A stretch of 59,859 nt of DNA. Origin: Akkermansiaceae bacterium (GTDB lineage Bacteria; Verrucomicrobiota; Verrucomicrobiia; Verrucomicrobiales; Akkermansiaceae). Of this stretch, positions 35,345-46,100 are shown in pieces. The notes beneath the pieces are model-generated. The model ran no database searches, was not told the DNA's origin, and saw nothing but the letters and a program-made list of their open reading frames with translations. The stretch spans positions 1 through 59,859 of the forward strand of contig JALZUC010000048.1 of NCBI GenBank assembly GCA_023301765.1, read 5' to 3'. A program made the position numbers and the translations under genes. The stretch's first letter is position 1. Each line of letters opens with the position of its first letter.

Positions 35345-36667
35345 ATGAAAGCCTACTTTATTCGCAGACTGCTACTGGTGCCACCAACGTTATTGGGTAT
35401 TACGCTGGTGGTGTTTCTTATCATGCGTCTTGCGCCGGGTGGTCCGTTGCAGAAAGAAATGCAGGCGGCTATGGCGTCAGGTGCTGAACAAGGTGGCGGT
35501 GGCTCGGCTCGTGATGAAGACCAGGGGACTATTCAACCAAGCCAGATTCTAGATGCTGAAGAGAAATTCGGCTATGATGTGGGTGTGTTTCATGCCTACT
35601 TGAGGTGGCTCGGTGTAGTTTCTAAGGAGACTTTACGGAGTAAGGCAGATTTCCCCAAGGGTGAGGATAAGGTTAACGTTCCTCTATCTGGGACTATTCA
35701 TGAAGTTACTGTCACCAAAGTAGGTGAGATTATCTGGCCTGAGGGCGTGGATATCCCTAACAAGAAAAAGTGGCGTGCGCGTGTGATTACTCTGGAGGAG
35801 ATCGAGCTGAGGTGGCGTAAGCGCACGAGGACTAAGAGTAATCCTGAAGGGCTCGATTTCCCTGATGAGTCTGTGCAACCACAGGCGGTAGTTTATACAC
35901 CTCGATTTAGGGGGCTTGTTCAGCTAGATTTACAGAGGTCTGGTAAGTATAATGATAGAGTCTGGGATATGATGATGGCCAGGTTTCCCATTTCTCTTTT
36001 CTACGGTATCTTGAGTATGATCATCATCTACTCAGTTTGTCTGCCTCTTGGTATACTGAAGGCTATTAAACACCGCTCATTTCTGGATACTTTCTCCTCT
36101 GTGCTCGTGTTTAGTGGTTATGCTATCCCTGGCTATGTGCTAGGAGCTTTCCTGTTGTTGATTTTTGGCTTCCAGCTGGATTTACTACCTCAGATAGGCT
36201 TCGTGAGTGCAAATTTTGATAGTTTATCTGTGGGGGGTAAAGTGATTGATCTAGCGAGGCATGCGGTGATGCCTCTGGCTTGCTATCTGGTGGGTTCCTT
36301 TGCGTTTATGACGTTGATGATGAAAAATAATCTGATGGATAATTTAGCCGCAGACTATGTGAGGACGGCCACAGCTAAGGGCGTGCCTTACCGGAAGGCT
36401 GTCTTTAAGCATGCATTCCGTAATTCACTTATCCCTATTGCGACGACCTTTGGCCAGAATATCACGCTGATCATTGGTGGTAGCTTCTTGATTGAAAAGA
36501 TCTTTGATATCAACGGTTTTGGCCTGATGCAGTTCACTGCGGTGCTAGATCGTGATGAAACTGTCATTCTTGGTGTTCTAGTAGTTGCGGCTACATTGCA
36601 GCTGATAGGAAATATTCTCTCAGATATCTGCGTTGCCTTGGTGGACCCACGTATCAGCTATAAGTAA
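35345..36667 (+). CDS. ABC transporter permease, YejB/OppB type with enlarged periplasmic loop
   Basis: 440 residues, about 90 more than YejB. The N-terminus AYFIRRLLLVPPTLLGITLV and FLIMRLAPGGPLQKE are of the YejB/OppB type. The segment about 50-205 is a large hydrophilic loop with KVNVPLSGTIHEVTVTKVGE and a basic stretch RWRKRTRTK. The membrane core and EAA loop (VRTATAKGVPYRKAVFKHAF) and FLIEKIFDINGFGLMQFTA follow. First gene of the plus-strand set. A hairpin (35315-35331) lies just before the start. Confidence 0.85.
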   Translation: MKAYFIRRLLLVPPTLLGITLVVFLIMRLAPGGPLQKEMQAAMASGAEQGGGGSARDEDQGTIQPSQILDAEEKFGYDVGVFHAYLRWLGVVSKETLRSKADFPKGEDKVNVPLSGTIHEVTVTKVGEIIWPEGVDIPNKKKWRARVITLEEIELRWRKRTRTKSNPEGLDFPDESVQPQAVVYTPRFRGLVQLDLQRSGKYNDRVWDMMMARFPISLFYGILSMIIIYSVCLPLGILKAIKHRSFLDTFSSVLVFSGYAIPGYVLGAFLLLIFGFQLDLLPQIGFVSANFDSLSVGGKVIDLARHAVMPLACYLVGSFAFMTLMMKNNLMDNLAADYVRTATAKGVPYRKAVFKHAFRNSLIPIATTFGQNITLIIGGSFLIEKIFDINGFGLMQFTAVLDRDETVILGVLVVAATLQLIGNILSDICVALVDPRISYK

Positions 36668-36682
36668 TTCCCCCGTTTTATT

Positions 36683-38209
36683 ATGCTTCGTAAACTTAGT
36701 ATTACCGTTATTCTACTTTCCGTTCTGGGGGTGGTCTCCCAAGTGATGGGTGGTGCCCTGCCGAGCTTACGCTGGTTTTTTGAGGTTAATGAAATTTTTG
36801 GCTATGCGGTGATGGCTTTAGCTTTCGCTGGAGGATTAATCCTGCTGTGTAGTGGTAAGGTGGATGTTGAGTGGAAGCCTATGACTCTCCGGAAGTTTCA
36901 GCGGTTTAGATCTATGCGCAGAGGTTATGTGTCATTCTTGCTATTGATCTTGCTTGTTGTCTTGGCAATGCTGGATCAAACGCTGGTAGGGAAACGTGCT
37001 TTAATAGTGAAGTATGAGGGTGATTTTTATTTCCCTGCATTTTCTCAAAAGCAGTACCCGGGAGATACATTTGGCCTAAGTGATAAGAGTGAGACGGATT
37101 ACCGCACACTGAAGCTTGAGTGGAAGAAAGAGAGTGGCGATAACTGGCTTTTAATGCCTATCGTACCGTGGGATCCAGTTCTTGATTCTCAAGATCTACT
37201 CCGCAAGTCGCTTGTCCTTGATGAGGAGGGGGTTTATAAAATTGAGGGTGCTAATAAGCCGTATTCTGGTATTGCTTATACCTACTATCAGGAGAAACCG
37301 AGCCAGGTACATTCTGTAATTAAGTTCCGTAAGGGAAAGCAGTCGCTTAGGACGGAGGGCTTTAGCATAGCAGGCGAGCGCGCTGTAGTTCAGGAGTGGA
37401 AGGATGGGCAAAAGGTAGAGGAAACATTTTACGACGGAGTGGATCAGGAGGCTTATACTCAGGCCAAGGTTACGCCTATGGAAAAGACCCTTTATCCAGC
37501 ATTGCCACCAAGTCTAGAGCACAAGCACTATCTTGGCACTAATAGCCAAGGGTGGGATATTTTAGCTACGCTCTTTGGTGGTTTTCAGGTGGTTCTTAAG
37601 GCAGCTACTATCTATCTTACAATGAGCTATGCTATCGGCCTAACCATGGGGTGCCTTATGGGGTATCTAGGAGGTAAGTTTGATATGATCACTCAGAGGT
37701 TAATCGAAATTCTGGCCAATATACCATTTCTCTTCGTGGTCATGATTATTAATAACCGTCTGGAGCCTGAAAACCGGACTATTGCCGTGATTGTGGGGAT
37801 TATGTGTATCTTTTCGTGGATTGGTATGACCTATTATATGCGCACGGCAACATATCGTGAGAAGTCACGTGATTATGTGGCTGCGAGTAGGCTTCTGGGT
37901 GCAGGTGCTCCACGCATTATTTTCATGCATATCCTGCCTAATGCGATTTCTACGATTGTGACACTCATCCCATTTAGCTTTGCAGCTATTGCTACTTCGT
38001 TGACGGCACTTGATTTTATAGGCTTTGGCCTGCCTGAGCATTACCCTAGCTGGGGGCGAACACTGGGTGACGGTGTGGATAACCTTGATGATCCGTGGAT
38101 TGTTTCCTCAGTGTTTGGTTGTATGGTAATTATTCTTCTACTAATTACATTTATTGGTGAGGCTATCCGTGAGGCATTTGACCCTAAAAAATTCACCTTC
38201 TATAAGTAA
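36683..38209 (+). CDS. ABC transporter permease, YejE/OppC type with MORN-like insert
   Basis: 508 residues. Three N-terminal hydrophobic segments precede the YejE hallmark VKYEGDFYFPAFSQKQYPGD and WLLMPIVPWDP. A further insert (about 185-255) reads PYSGIAYTYYQEKPSQVHSV, with GERAVVQEWKDGQKVEETFY: a YxG...W/Y..G pattern like MORN_2 repeats. The channel core has HYLGTNSQGWDILATLFGG, EAA loop YVAASRLLGAGAPRIIFMHI and FGLPEHYPSWGRTLGDGVD. The insert should face the periplasm. It overlaps the next gene's ATG by one base (TAATG). Confidence 0.85.
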   Translation: MLRKLSITVILLSVLGVVSQVMGGALPSLRWFFEVNEIFGYAVMALAFAGGLILLCSGKVDVEWKPMTLRKFQRFRSMRRGYVSFLLLILLVVLAMLDQTLVGKRALIVKYEGDFYFPAFSQKQYPGDTFGLSDKSETDYRTLKLEWKKESGDNWLLMPIVPWDPVLDSQDLLRKSLVLDEEGVYKIEGANKPYSGIAYTYYQEKPSQVHSVIKFRKGKQSLRTEGFSIAGERAVVQEWKDGQKVEETFYDGVDQEAYTQAKVTPMEKTLYPALPPSLEHKHYLGTNSQGWDILATLFGGFQVVLKAATIYLTMSYAIGLTMGCLMGYLGGKFDMITQRLIEILANIPFLFVVMIINNRLEPENRTIAVIVGIMCIFSWIGMTYYMRTATYREKSRDYVAASRLLGAGAPRIIFMHILPNAISTIVTLIPFSFAAIATSLTALDFIGFGLPEHYPSWGRTLGDGVDNLDDPWIVSSVFGCMVIILLLITFIGEAIREAFDPKKFTFYK

Positions 38210-40260
38210 TGGAACAGAACTTAAAATATACTTTCCGTATTACTCTCATGGTAATTTGCGCGCTCATGGTAGCGTGTAGTGAGGAGGATCAGTTTTCCTC
38301 GAGAGATAACTCTGATGAGGCAGCTTTATTTTACGAGCGCTATAATAAATCTAGCCGCGAAAAAACTCTGAAAGATATCGAGGAACTACAGGCAGCCCTA
38401 GCTAAGCCAGATGTTACGAAAGGGGACCGACTTGAAAAAGAGGGGAAACTTAAAAAACTACAAGTAAGGGCGCAATACCCTGAGATGTTCACTTTCGCTA
38501 ACCCAGAAGATCTTCCTGCTGATATTAAATGGGTGAGTAACTGGGAGGCACCGGAGATAGGTTCTGATAGGGCGAAGAAGGGGGGGGTATTTAACTATTA
38601 CTTCGAAGGGCTTACTTTTCCGCAAACATTACGAACGATAGGGCCTAAGTCGAACAATTCCTTTCGTGGTGAGCACTATGATTATGTGGAAATGTCACCA
38701 GTAGGTATCCATCCAGAAAATGGAGAGATCATACCAGGGCTGGCCAAAGAGTGGGCCGTCTCTGAAGACAAGCAGACAGTTTATTTCCGGATTGATGAAG
38801 AGGCAAAGTATAATGACGGCGTAGCAGTAGAGTCTGATGATTTCTTTATGACTTTCTATCTGCGCTTATGCATATATGTGGATGATCCTTACGCTAAACA
38901 ATATTACAGCGATCAGTTTCTTAATATCACTCGGTATGACTCAAAAACATTTTCTTTAACACTCAGTACGCCTAAGCCTCTAGCTCCATACTATGCTTCT
39001 CTTAGCCCTGCTCCACGCCATTATTACAAGGAGGTAGGGCCAGATTTTGAAGTTCGCTATGATTGGCGGACTCGCCCAACCACTGGGGCTTATACTATTT
39101 TACCAAAGGATATAGTTAAAGGTCGCTCGATTACGATGACTCGTGTGGAGAACTGGTGGGCCAAAGACCGCCAATATACTAAAAACACCTGTAATGTAGA
39201 TAAAATCGTATACACGCTAGTCCGTGACCCTAACAAAGCATTTGAGTTTTTTAAGAAAGGAAGAATCGATTTCATGTCACTGGGTAGACCTAAGCTATGG
39301 TATGAGAAATCAGAATTTGACGCTGTCTATGATGGCTATGTGATAAAGACCACCTTTTATAATCAGTATCCTCGAGTGCCGAGAGGTTTGTATATGAACT
39401 GCTCTCGACCACTACTAGATAATGTAGACATCAGGATTGGCCTACAGCACTCTACAGATTTTAACAAAGTCTGTGAATATGACTTCCGAGGTGACGCAGT
39501 GCGGCTGAATACTTACTCTGATGGCTATGGGCGTTACTCTAACAAAGAGATAAAAGCTCGGGAGTTTTCTGTAGAAAAGGCCGCCGAGTATTTTGCTAAA
39601 GCAGGCTTTGTAGATAGGGATGAAAAGGGCGTGTTGATGAACGATAAGGGGGAAAAACTATCATTTACTATTACTTATGGACGGTCTGCATTTGCGACAG
39701 CGCTGATGACCCGGCTAAAGGAAGAGGCTATCAAGGCTGGTGTAGAGTATAAACTTGATGGCCTGGACGGGAGTACTAGCTTTTCTAAAAGTCAGGAAAA
39801 GAAGCATGAGATTTGCTTTATGGGCTGGGGTGTAACGCCACCTTTTCCTCGTCATTATCAGAGTTTTCACTCATATAATGCCTACGAAAAAGGAACCAAA
39901 ACTCCTAAGGCAAATACGAATAATATCAGTGTTTATGCAGATCCAGAAATGGATACTCTTACTCAGGGAGTGCGTGATGCCACGACATTAGAAAAAATCG
40001 AGGCTAACAGTCACAGAATCGAGGAAATCATCCACCGTGATGCCGTGTGGATTCCTGGTTATTATGTGCCTTTCGCACGTTGCGGATACTGGCGCTGGAT
40101 GAACTGGCCAGATAACTTTAACGTAAAGAAGATCAGAGACCTTTATTCTAGCTATGTTTTCTGGATAGATGAAGATATGAAGGCCGAGACGCTGAAGGCT
40201 CGCCGTGAGGGTAGAACATTTCCTGAGCAGAACCTCATCTTTGACCAGCACCGTAAGTAA
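38209..40260 (+). CDS. Extracellular solute-binding lipoprotein, YejA-like
   Basis: 683 residues. Leader ends MVICALMVACSEED, so Cys is the lipid site. Residues about 40-90 are a charged coiled-coil-like insert (EKTLKDIEELQAALAKPDVT) not found in YejA. The binding domain then begins with DRAKKGGVFNYYFEGLTFPQ; YDWRTRPTTGAYTILPKDIV and RVENWWAKDRQYTKN are YejA-family hallmarks. Substrates of the Yej group are oligopeptides, including peptide antibiotics such as microcin C. Downstream of its two permeases and upstream of two ATPases. Confidence 0.88.
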   Translation: MEQNLKYTFRITLMVICALMVACSEEDQFSSRDNSDEAALFYERYNKSSREKTLKDIEELQAALAKPDVTKGDRLEKEGKLKKLQVRAQYPEMFTFANPEDLPADIKWVSNWEAPEIGSDRAKKGGVFNYYFEGLTFPQTLRTIGPKSNNSFRGEHYDYVEMSPVGIHPENGEIIPGLAKEWAVSEDKQTVYFRIDEEAKYNDGVAVESDDFFMTFYLRLCIYVDDPYAKQYYSDQFLNITRYDSKTFSLTLSTPKPLAPYYASLSPAPRHYYKEVGPDFEVRYDWRTRPTTGAYTILPKDIVKGRSITMTRVENWWAKDRQYTKNTCNVDKIVYTLVRDPNKAFEFFKKGRIDFMSLGRPKLWYEKSEFDAVYDGYVIKTTFYNQYPRVPRGLYMNCSRPLLDNVDIRIGLQHSTDFNKVCEYDFRGDAVRLNTYSDGYGRYSNKEIKAREFSVEKAAEYFAKAGFVDRDEKGVLMNDKGEKLSFTITYGRSAFATALMTRLKEEAIKAGVEYKLDGLDGSTSFSKSQEKKHEICFMGWGVTPPFPRHYQSFHSYNAYEKGTKTPKANTNNISVYADPEMDTLTQGVRDATTLEKIEANSHRIEEIIHRDAVWIPGYYVPFARCGYWRWMNWPDNFNVKKIRDLYSSYVFWIDEDMKAETLKARREGRTFPEQNLIFDQHRK

Positions 40261-40276
40261 TAACCGTATTTAACAA

Positions 40277-41254
40277 GTGGCCGATAATATTCTCCAAGTT
40301 GAAAACTTAATCACCTCCTTCGAAACAGAGGGCGGGTGGCTTCGTGCTGTCGATAAGATAAACTTTGAAGTCCCCAAGGGTGAGACCGTTGGTATTGTAG
40401 GAGAGTCGGGCTGTGGTAAGAGTGTTACTGCCATGTCTATAGTCAGGCTGTTACCCCAGCCGATGGGGCAGATACTAGGTGGCTCTGTAAATTTCGATGG
40501 TAAGGATCTTACCAAGATGGAGCGTAAGGATATGATCGGTATCCGGGGCGACGATATTGGCGTGATATTTCAGGAGCCAATGACCGCCCTAAACCCATCA
40601 CACCGGATTGGAAAACAGATCAGTGAGGTCTTTTTACTCCATACCAAGATGAGTAAAAAAGAGGCATGGGAAGCCTCTATTGAAATTTTACGGAAGGTGA
40701 AAATACCGTCACCAGAGCTACGTGTAGGTGAATACCCGCACCAGTTATCTGGAGGTATGAGGCAGCGCGTGGTGATTGCCATGGCGCTCGCGTGTAATCC
40801 CAAACTCCTCATTGCTGATGAGCCTACCACCGCTCTTGACGTTACAGTGCAGGCGCAGATTCTGGATCTTATAGAAGAGCTTCAGAGAGATATAGGCATG
40901 TCTGTGATTCTTATTACCCATGACTTAGGCGTGATTGCGCAGGCATGTGATCATGTGGTGGTGATGTATGCTGGTAGAGTGGTAGAAAAGGCAACGGTTA
41001 AGGAGCTCTTTGCTAACCCTCAGCACGCCTATACTAAGGGGCTATTGGCTTCTATGCCTACTCTAGATACGCCTCGTAAGTCTGAGCTAAATACTATCGA
41101 GGGCAATGTGGCCTCTATCCATGACTTTGTTAAAGGGTGTAGATTTTGCCAGCGTTTGGGTGTGCCCGTCGCAGAGCTAACTGTCCGCCCGAAATTTGAT
41201 GAAATATCTACCGGCCACTGGGTAGAAACATGCCCTCGCTGCTTTGAAGGATAA
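40277..41254 (+). CDS. oppD: Peptide ABC transporter ATPase, OppD/DppD type
   Basis: 325 residues, GTG start. Walker [10 protein letters not shown]-loop FQEPMTALNP, signature LSGGMRQRV and Walker B LLIADEPTTALD are intact. The C-terminal oligo_HPY segment ends with two CxxC pairs (CRFC and CPRC), usual for OppD proteins that bind an iron-sulfur cluster. It can energise the Yej-type permeases and, by default, perhaps the ATPase-less Opp set. Confidence 0.94.
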   Translation: MADNILQVENLITSFETEGGWLRAVDKINFEVPKGETVGIVGESGCGKSVTAMSIVRLLPQPMGQILGGSVNFDGKDLTKMERKDMIGIRGDDIGVIFQEPMTALNPSHRIGKQISEVFLLHTKMSKKEAWEASIEILRKVKIPSPELRVGEYPHQLSGGMRQRVVIAMALACNPKLLIADEPTTALDVTVQAQILDLIEELQRDIGMSVILITHDLGVIAQACDHVVVMYAGRVVEKATVKELFANPQHAYTKGLLASMPTLDTPRKSELNTIEGNVASIHDFVKGCRFCQRLGVPVAELTVRPKFDEISTGHWVETCPRCFEG

Positions 41255-41268
41255 CCCAATAATGATTT

Positions 41269-42285
41269 ATGTCTGAGAACTTGCTAGAAATCAATAATCT
41301 GAAAATGCACTTCCCCATTACTGGTGGGGTGATGTTAAAGCAAGTAGCTGCGGTAAAGGCTGTGGATGATGTTTCATTGTTCATTCGTCACGGCGAGACA
41401 CTTGGACTAGTTGGTGAGTCTGGCTGCGGTAAATCTACTTTGGGGAAATGTGCTGTTAGATTAAATACTCCGACAAGTGGGCAGGTTATCTTTGATGGTC
41501 AGGATATCACTTATGCACAAACCTCAGAGCTGAGAAATACTCGGCGAAACATGCAGATGATTTTTCAAGATCCTGCTGAGTCCCTTGACCCAAGAATGAG
41601 TGTTAGGGCAATCATTGACGAGGCTTTTGCCGTGCAAAAAATAGGCACTCGTAAGGAGCGTAATGAGAAGGTGGCGTATCTACTAGATCGTGTGGGTCTG
41701 CCAAGTCAGGCAATTGATAAATTTCCATTTGAGTTTTCTGGAGGGCAGAGACAGCGCATAGGTATTGCCCGTGCCATTGCTCTTAAGCCAAAGCTGATCA
41801 TTGCGGATGAGCCGGTATCTGCTCTTGATGTTTCTGTGCAAAGTCAGGTGCTTAATTTAATGATGGAGCTCCAGCGTGAAATGAATCTGGCCTATCTATT
41901 TATCGCCCATGATCTAGCGGTGGTAAAACACATCTCAGACCGTGTGGCAGTGATGTACCTCGGTAAGATAGTGGAGTTAGCTGATGCGGACGCTATCTAT
42001 AAAAACCCGAAGCATGCTTATACTAAGGCACTGCTCTCTGCTATTCCGCTACCTGACCCAACTGCTCAGAAAGACCGTGTAATCCTAGAGGGAGACGTAC
42101 CTTCGCCTATTAATCCTCCCGCTGGCAGTGCCTTTGGAGACCGGATAAATCATCCACGATACGAGGAAACCATTGGCATGGATCTCTCGCTCGTAGAGAT
42201 TGAGAAAGATCATTGGGTAGCTGCAGACCCTTGCTGTCTAAGTGCCGAGGATTACACCAAGGCATGTGGACTAGCGTCTAAGTAG
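41269..42285 (+). CDS. oppF: Peptide ABC transporter ATPase, OppF/DppF type
   Basis: 338 residues. Walker [11 protein letters not shown]-loop [12 protein letters not shown], signature [11 protein letters not shown], Walker [13 protein letters not shown] and H-loop [10 protein letters not shown] are complete. The C-terminal oligo_HPY region includes [12 protein letters not shown]. In E. coli YejF both ATPase halves are fused; here they are separate genes 14 bases apart. It ends 14 bases from the convergent suhB-like gene. Confidence 0.94.
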   Translation: MSENLLEINNLKMHFPITGGVMLKQVAAVKAVDDVSLFIRHGETLGLVGESGCGKSTLGKCAVRLNTPTSGQVIFDGQDITYAQTSELRNTRRNMQMIFQDPAESLDPRMSVRAIIDEAFAVQKIGTRKERNEKVAYLLDRVGLPSQAIDKFPFEFSGGQRQRIGIARAIALKPKLIIADEPVSALDVSVQSQVLNLMMELQREMNLAYLFIAHDLAVVKHISDRVAVMYLGKIVELADADAIYKNPKHAYTKALLSAIPLPDPTAQKDRVILEGDVPSPINPPAGSAFGDRINHPRYEETIGMDLSLVEIEKDHWVAADPCCLSAEDYTKACGLASK

Positions 42286-42298
42286 GTTAGACCATTAG

Positions 42299-43048
42299 TT
42301 AGAGGATTTCCTCGATGGGGATTTTACCATTAGTGGCTACGATGGAAAGTACGTCTGCTTTTCCCTCCACCTGGCTTAGTGTTACTTTTCCTCCAGCGGA
42401 TTCAATTAAAAGCTGACCTGCTGCGATGTCCCAGAGCGAGATGGTAGATTCTACATAAGCGTCTAGACGACCACATGAGATGTATGCCATCGCGAGTGCA
42501 GCACTGCCCATCATCCGCATTTTACGTGCACGGATAGAAGCTCTGCGGAAGCGCTCTAGTCCGGTAGCTAATGTAGCTTCATCTTTACCACAGCCTACAA
42601 AGAGGGCCGATTCCTCCAGTTTTGTACGTGGGCTAACCGAGATAGGTTTTCCATTAAGTAATGCTGGGCTTCCCTTTTCTACTTCCCACATTTCGTCCAT
42701 ACTAGGATCATAGATGACGCCTACGATAAGTTCGCCTTGATGACGAAGGGCGATGGAGATGCAGTAGTGAGGGATGCCGTAGAAGTAGTTCACAGTGCCG
42801 TCTATGGGGTCTACTATCCATTGGTAGTCGCTTTCTTGATTACCTGCGAGGCCTTCTTCTCCGTAGAGTGCGTGGTCTGGGAAGGCGGTGAGTAGTATAT
42901 GGGTAATGAGATCCTGACTTTCTCGATCTAGGGCGAGTTTAATATCGTGATGCTTGGCCTCGTCTACCTCTAGTGGTGTGCCAAAGTTTTCTCGGAGGAA
43001 GGCGCCAGCGTTGCGGGCAGCTTGCTTAGCTACATCTAAATATGTCAT
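42299..43048 (-). CDS. Inositol monophosphatase family protein (SuhB-like)
   Basis: 249 residues. The three metal-binding motifs are present: GEEG (LYGEEGLAGN), WIVDPIDGTVNYFYGIPHYC and SLWDIAAGQLLIESAGG. These enzymes dephosphorylate myo-inositol-1-phosphate, or act on related small phosphates such as NADP, histidinol phosphate or PAP. Substrate cannot be decided from sequence. Convergent with oppF. Confidence 0.9.
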   Translation of the reverse strand: MTYLDVAKQAARNAGAFLRENFGTPLEVDEAKHHDIKLALDRESQDLITHILLTAFPDHALYGEEGLAGNQESDYQWIVDPIDGTVNYFYGIPHYCISIALRHQGELIVGVIYDPSMDEMWEVEKGSPALLNGKPISVSPRTKLEESALFVGCGKDEATLATGLERFRRASIRARKMRMMGSAALAMAYISCGRLDAYVESTISLWDIAAGQLLIESAGGKVTLSQVEGKADVLSIVATNGKIPIEEIL

Positions 43049-43149
43049 GTGGCTCTTCTACAGGGAGCATCGAAAAAGGCGATGACTTTGTGATGGTAAT
43101 CACCGCCCCTGAAGGTGTAATCTTAGTGTGATATTTTAATAAATTATTA

Positions 43150-46100
43150 ATGCAGACTAGTAGACATAGGTTTCTATTTTCGAGAGATAGCTCTTCTGGG
43201 CAGGGTTTTGCATTAGTGGCCACAGTATCGGTGATGGTGCTCATAGTATTGCTAACACTAGCCATGGTTTCACTGAGTAATTTGGAGCTTAAAAATACTC
43301 AGAACCATAGGCATGAGGGGGTGGCTAGAGCGAATGCTCGCATCGCTCTCATGCAGGCAATTGGTGAGTTACAGAAGCATGCAGGGCCTGATCAGAGAGT
43401 GACTGCACGGGCAGCTATTCTTGAGAGCGCTATCACTACGGAAAACAGAAATTGGCTGGGAGTATGGAGAACTACGGTGGAGGCGAATGGGCGAGCTTGG
43501 CCAGTAATCGGAAAGGCGACAACAAGTGGTTCGCCGTATGCCCACAGTGGTGCATACGAGGACCTTAGGCATGCACAGGAGAATCTCTCAGGTAGTAACT
43601 GGAAATCTGAACTCCGTGAAACATGGCTGGTAAGTCAAAGAGATAGTGAGCTTAGCCATACTCAATCCTTAAATGAAGGGGGTGATGCGGTGGTAGAGAT
43701 TGTTGGGCGCGGAACACTTGGGGATGGGCTAAGTGAGGTAGATTTCCAACGGGAGAAGGTGCTGGTACAGACAGTGAAGATTGGTGAGGTAGGTGCTTAC
43801 GCATGGTATGTGGCAGATAATAGCCAGAAGGCCTCGATAGATCCAGTTGGTGAGATAGTGGGGCATGGGCTAGACTTGGACTTGGCTTTAGAGATCTCTC
43901 CCCGAGGTAACCCAGCTTTACTTCAACTAGCAGATGGTAGTGATGCTTACTCGGGATTTACGGATGAGGCATTAGAGCATGTGGGGGAAATTATCAGTTA
44001 TGATATGGCTACGCTTAGCCAACCAAATCCTAAAAAAATGAGAAAGGCACTAAAGGAGAAATACCATGCTTTAACGATGTATTCTGGAGGTTTATTTGTG
44101 GATACAATGTTAGGGGGGCTGCGCAAGGATCTCACACCGCTACTATTGGGGGATAAGGATGAAAAAATGATTCATTTTTCAGATACAGATAGCGTTGTAG
44201 GGCAGAATTTTTCATCAGGATACCCTATCATTCCTGGGCAAGATCATGGTGTGCTAGGTCCCTCATTTGGAGCATTAAGAAACTGGGCATTACAAGCGTA
44301 TAACCTTAGTGAAGGGGCAGAGGCTACGGCGGTTTCAACAGCTGTCAGAATGCGGCCGACTAAATACTGGCCGCATGCTATCTCAGACGGAGCGACTACG
44401 AATGCAAGCGAATGGGCTGAGTCTGCACCTAAGATCCACCCTGTTATAACGGATGTAAGGTGGCACTATTATTTCTCTCATCACAATAGGCGGATCAGGA
44501 CACACATTATTCCTAGAGTCTGTTTATGGAATCCCTATAATAAGGATCTGAATGTGGAAGCAATGACGGTTATGATGCCTAATCCGTTTTATAATCTCTC
44601 CAGTGGTATGCATTTTTTCCCAGAAGAGAGACACGTTAATGATCTACAGGCGATGTATGCTAGTATGGCTAACAACCATTTTCATAAATGGGAGACTAAA
44701 GGAGGCTATGTAGGTGGTGATGTCTTTAAGTTGAGGTTAAATCCATTTCCTAAATCGCGCTACCTGGCATTCACGCTGCAGGCAACAAGGATGGCTGCTG
44801 GAGAGTGTCACGTATTTTCTCCAAAGGCATCTGATGATAGTTTAGAAGCAGGCGGAGTGAAAATACAGGCGTATCAAACGGAATTAGTAGCAGATAATAT
44901 ATTGAGCTCATCTTCACAGCAAGGGGGGGATCATTTTTATTATGACCATGAGGACTCTGTGGTGTATCAGATTTCTACAACTGGGTGGAGTAACCTAGAT
45001 GCTGTGGAAGTTGATAAAATAGATCTTAGTAGGATCTTTGATTATCAGCCTGAGATATCTATGTCATCGGTTGGCAAGGTAGAGAATTTTCCGTTTATTT
45101 TAAAGTCAGGGACTACTTCATCTCTGTCAGATCTTTATACTAGCAAGAATCATCTGACATTACAGCTGATCAATAATAGTGCAGGAGGAGTACATAGCAC
45201 CTCTAGCTTCTCTGTGTTTGGAGATCTGTGGGGGTCTGCCAATCAGCAAGATGGTAGTTTTGGAAACTTACAGCGTTTCTCCGAGGCACCATTGAAGGAT
45301 GCTCCAGATACGCACCAGTTCGGAGTAAAGATGTTATGGTTAGACGAGAGTTTTACGGAAGGCAATAACGCGCCGCTGAGGCATGGGACGAGTAGTGTGA
45401 CACGGTGGGACTCTGACCACATGGCATATAATCCATGCTCGATTGCTAACTGGAATATTCGAGCGCAGCTACAGACACGAGCACCGGCAAGTCAGTGTGC
45501 AAAACGTTATTACCTAAATAGTTTAGGAGCATTTTTACTACAATTTGCACCACTCTCACCGCAAGATTTTAATGATCAAGGTAGCCTGAATACTACAGGC
45601 ACAGCCTTTATAAAAAACCCTTTTGGTGCCGCAGTAGACTTTTCGTTTAATCCACGTGTGGTGCTCTTTGATCTTCCTTCTAGTGATTATGGTATATTGT
45701 CTATGGCGAAGCTGCGCCATGCTATGCTTAGCTCATACTCGTGGACGCCGACATATATAGTAGGGCATTCATTAAGAGACTTACACGCTCCGGCAGATTC
45801 TACAGCTCATGAGGTGGCATTTTCACCTTATACAAAATCATTTCCAGCCACAAGGTGGGATTTTTTATTAGGAGGTCATAGGAGTGAATATTTAGACCAT
45901 GGGCCAGAGACAGAAAATGTAAACTCGGAGGGGTTATTACAAATTGGAGCTGAGGGTGTTCAACGTGAAGTTGGGGATCTATCATTTTCATCAGCTGATG
46001 AGGTAATGGCTTACGATATTGCTTATGAAGTAAACCATAATCTATGGGATCGTTACTTTATTTCAGGTATGCCTATGAGTGGAGATACGGAGGTTTTTGA

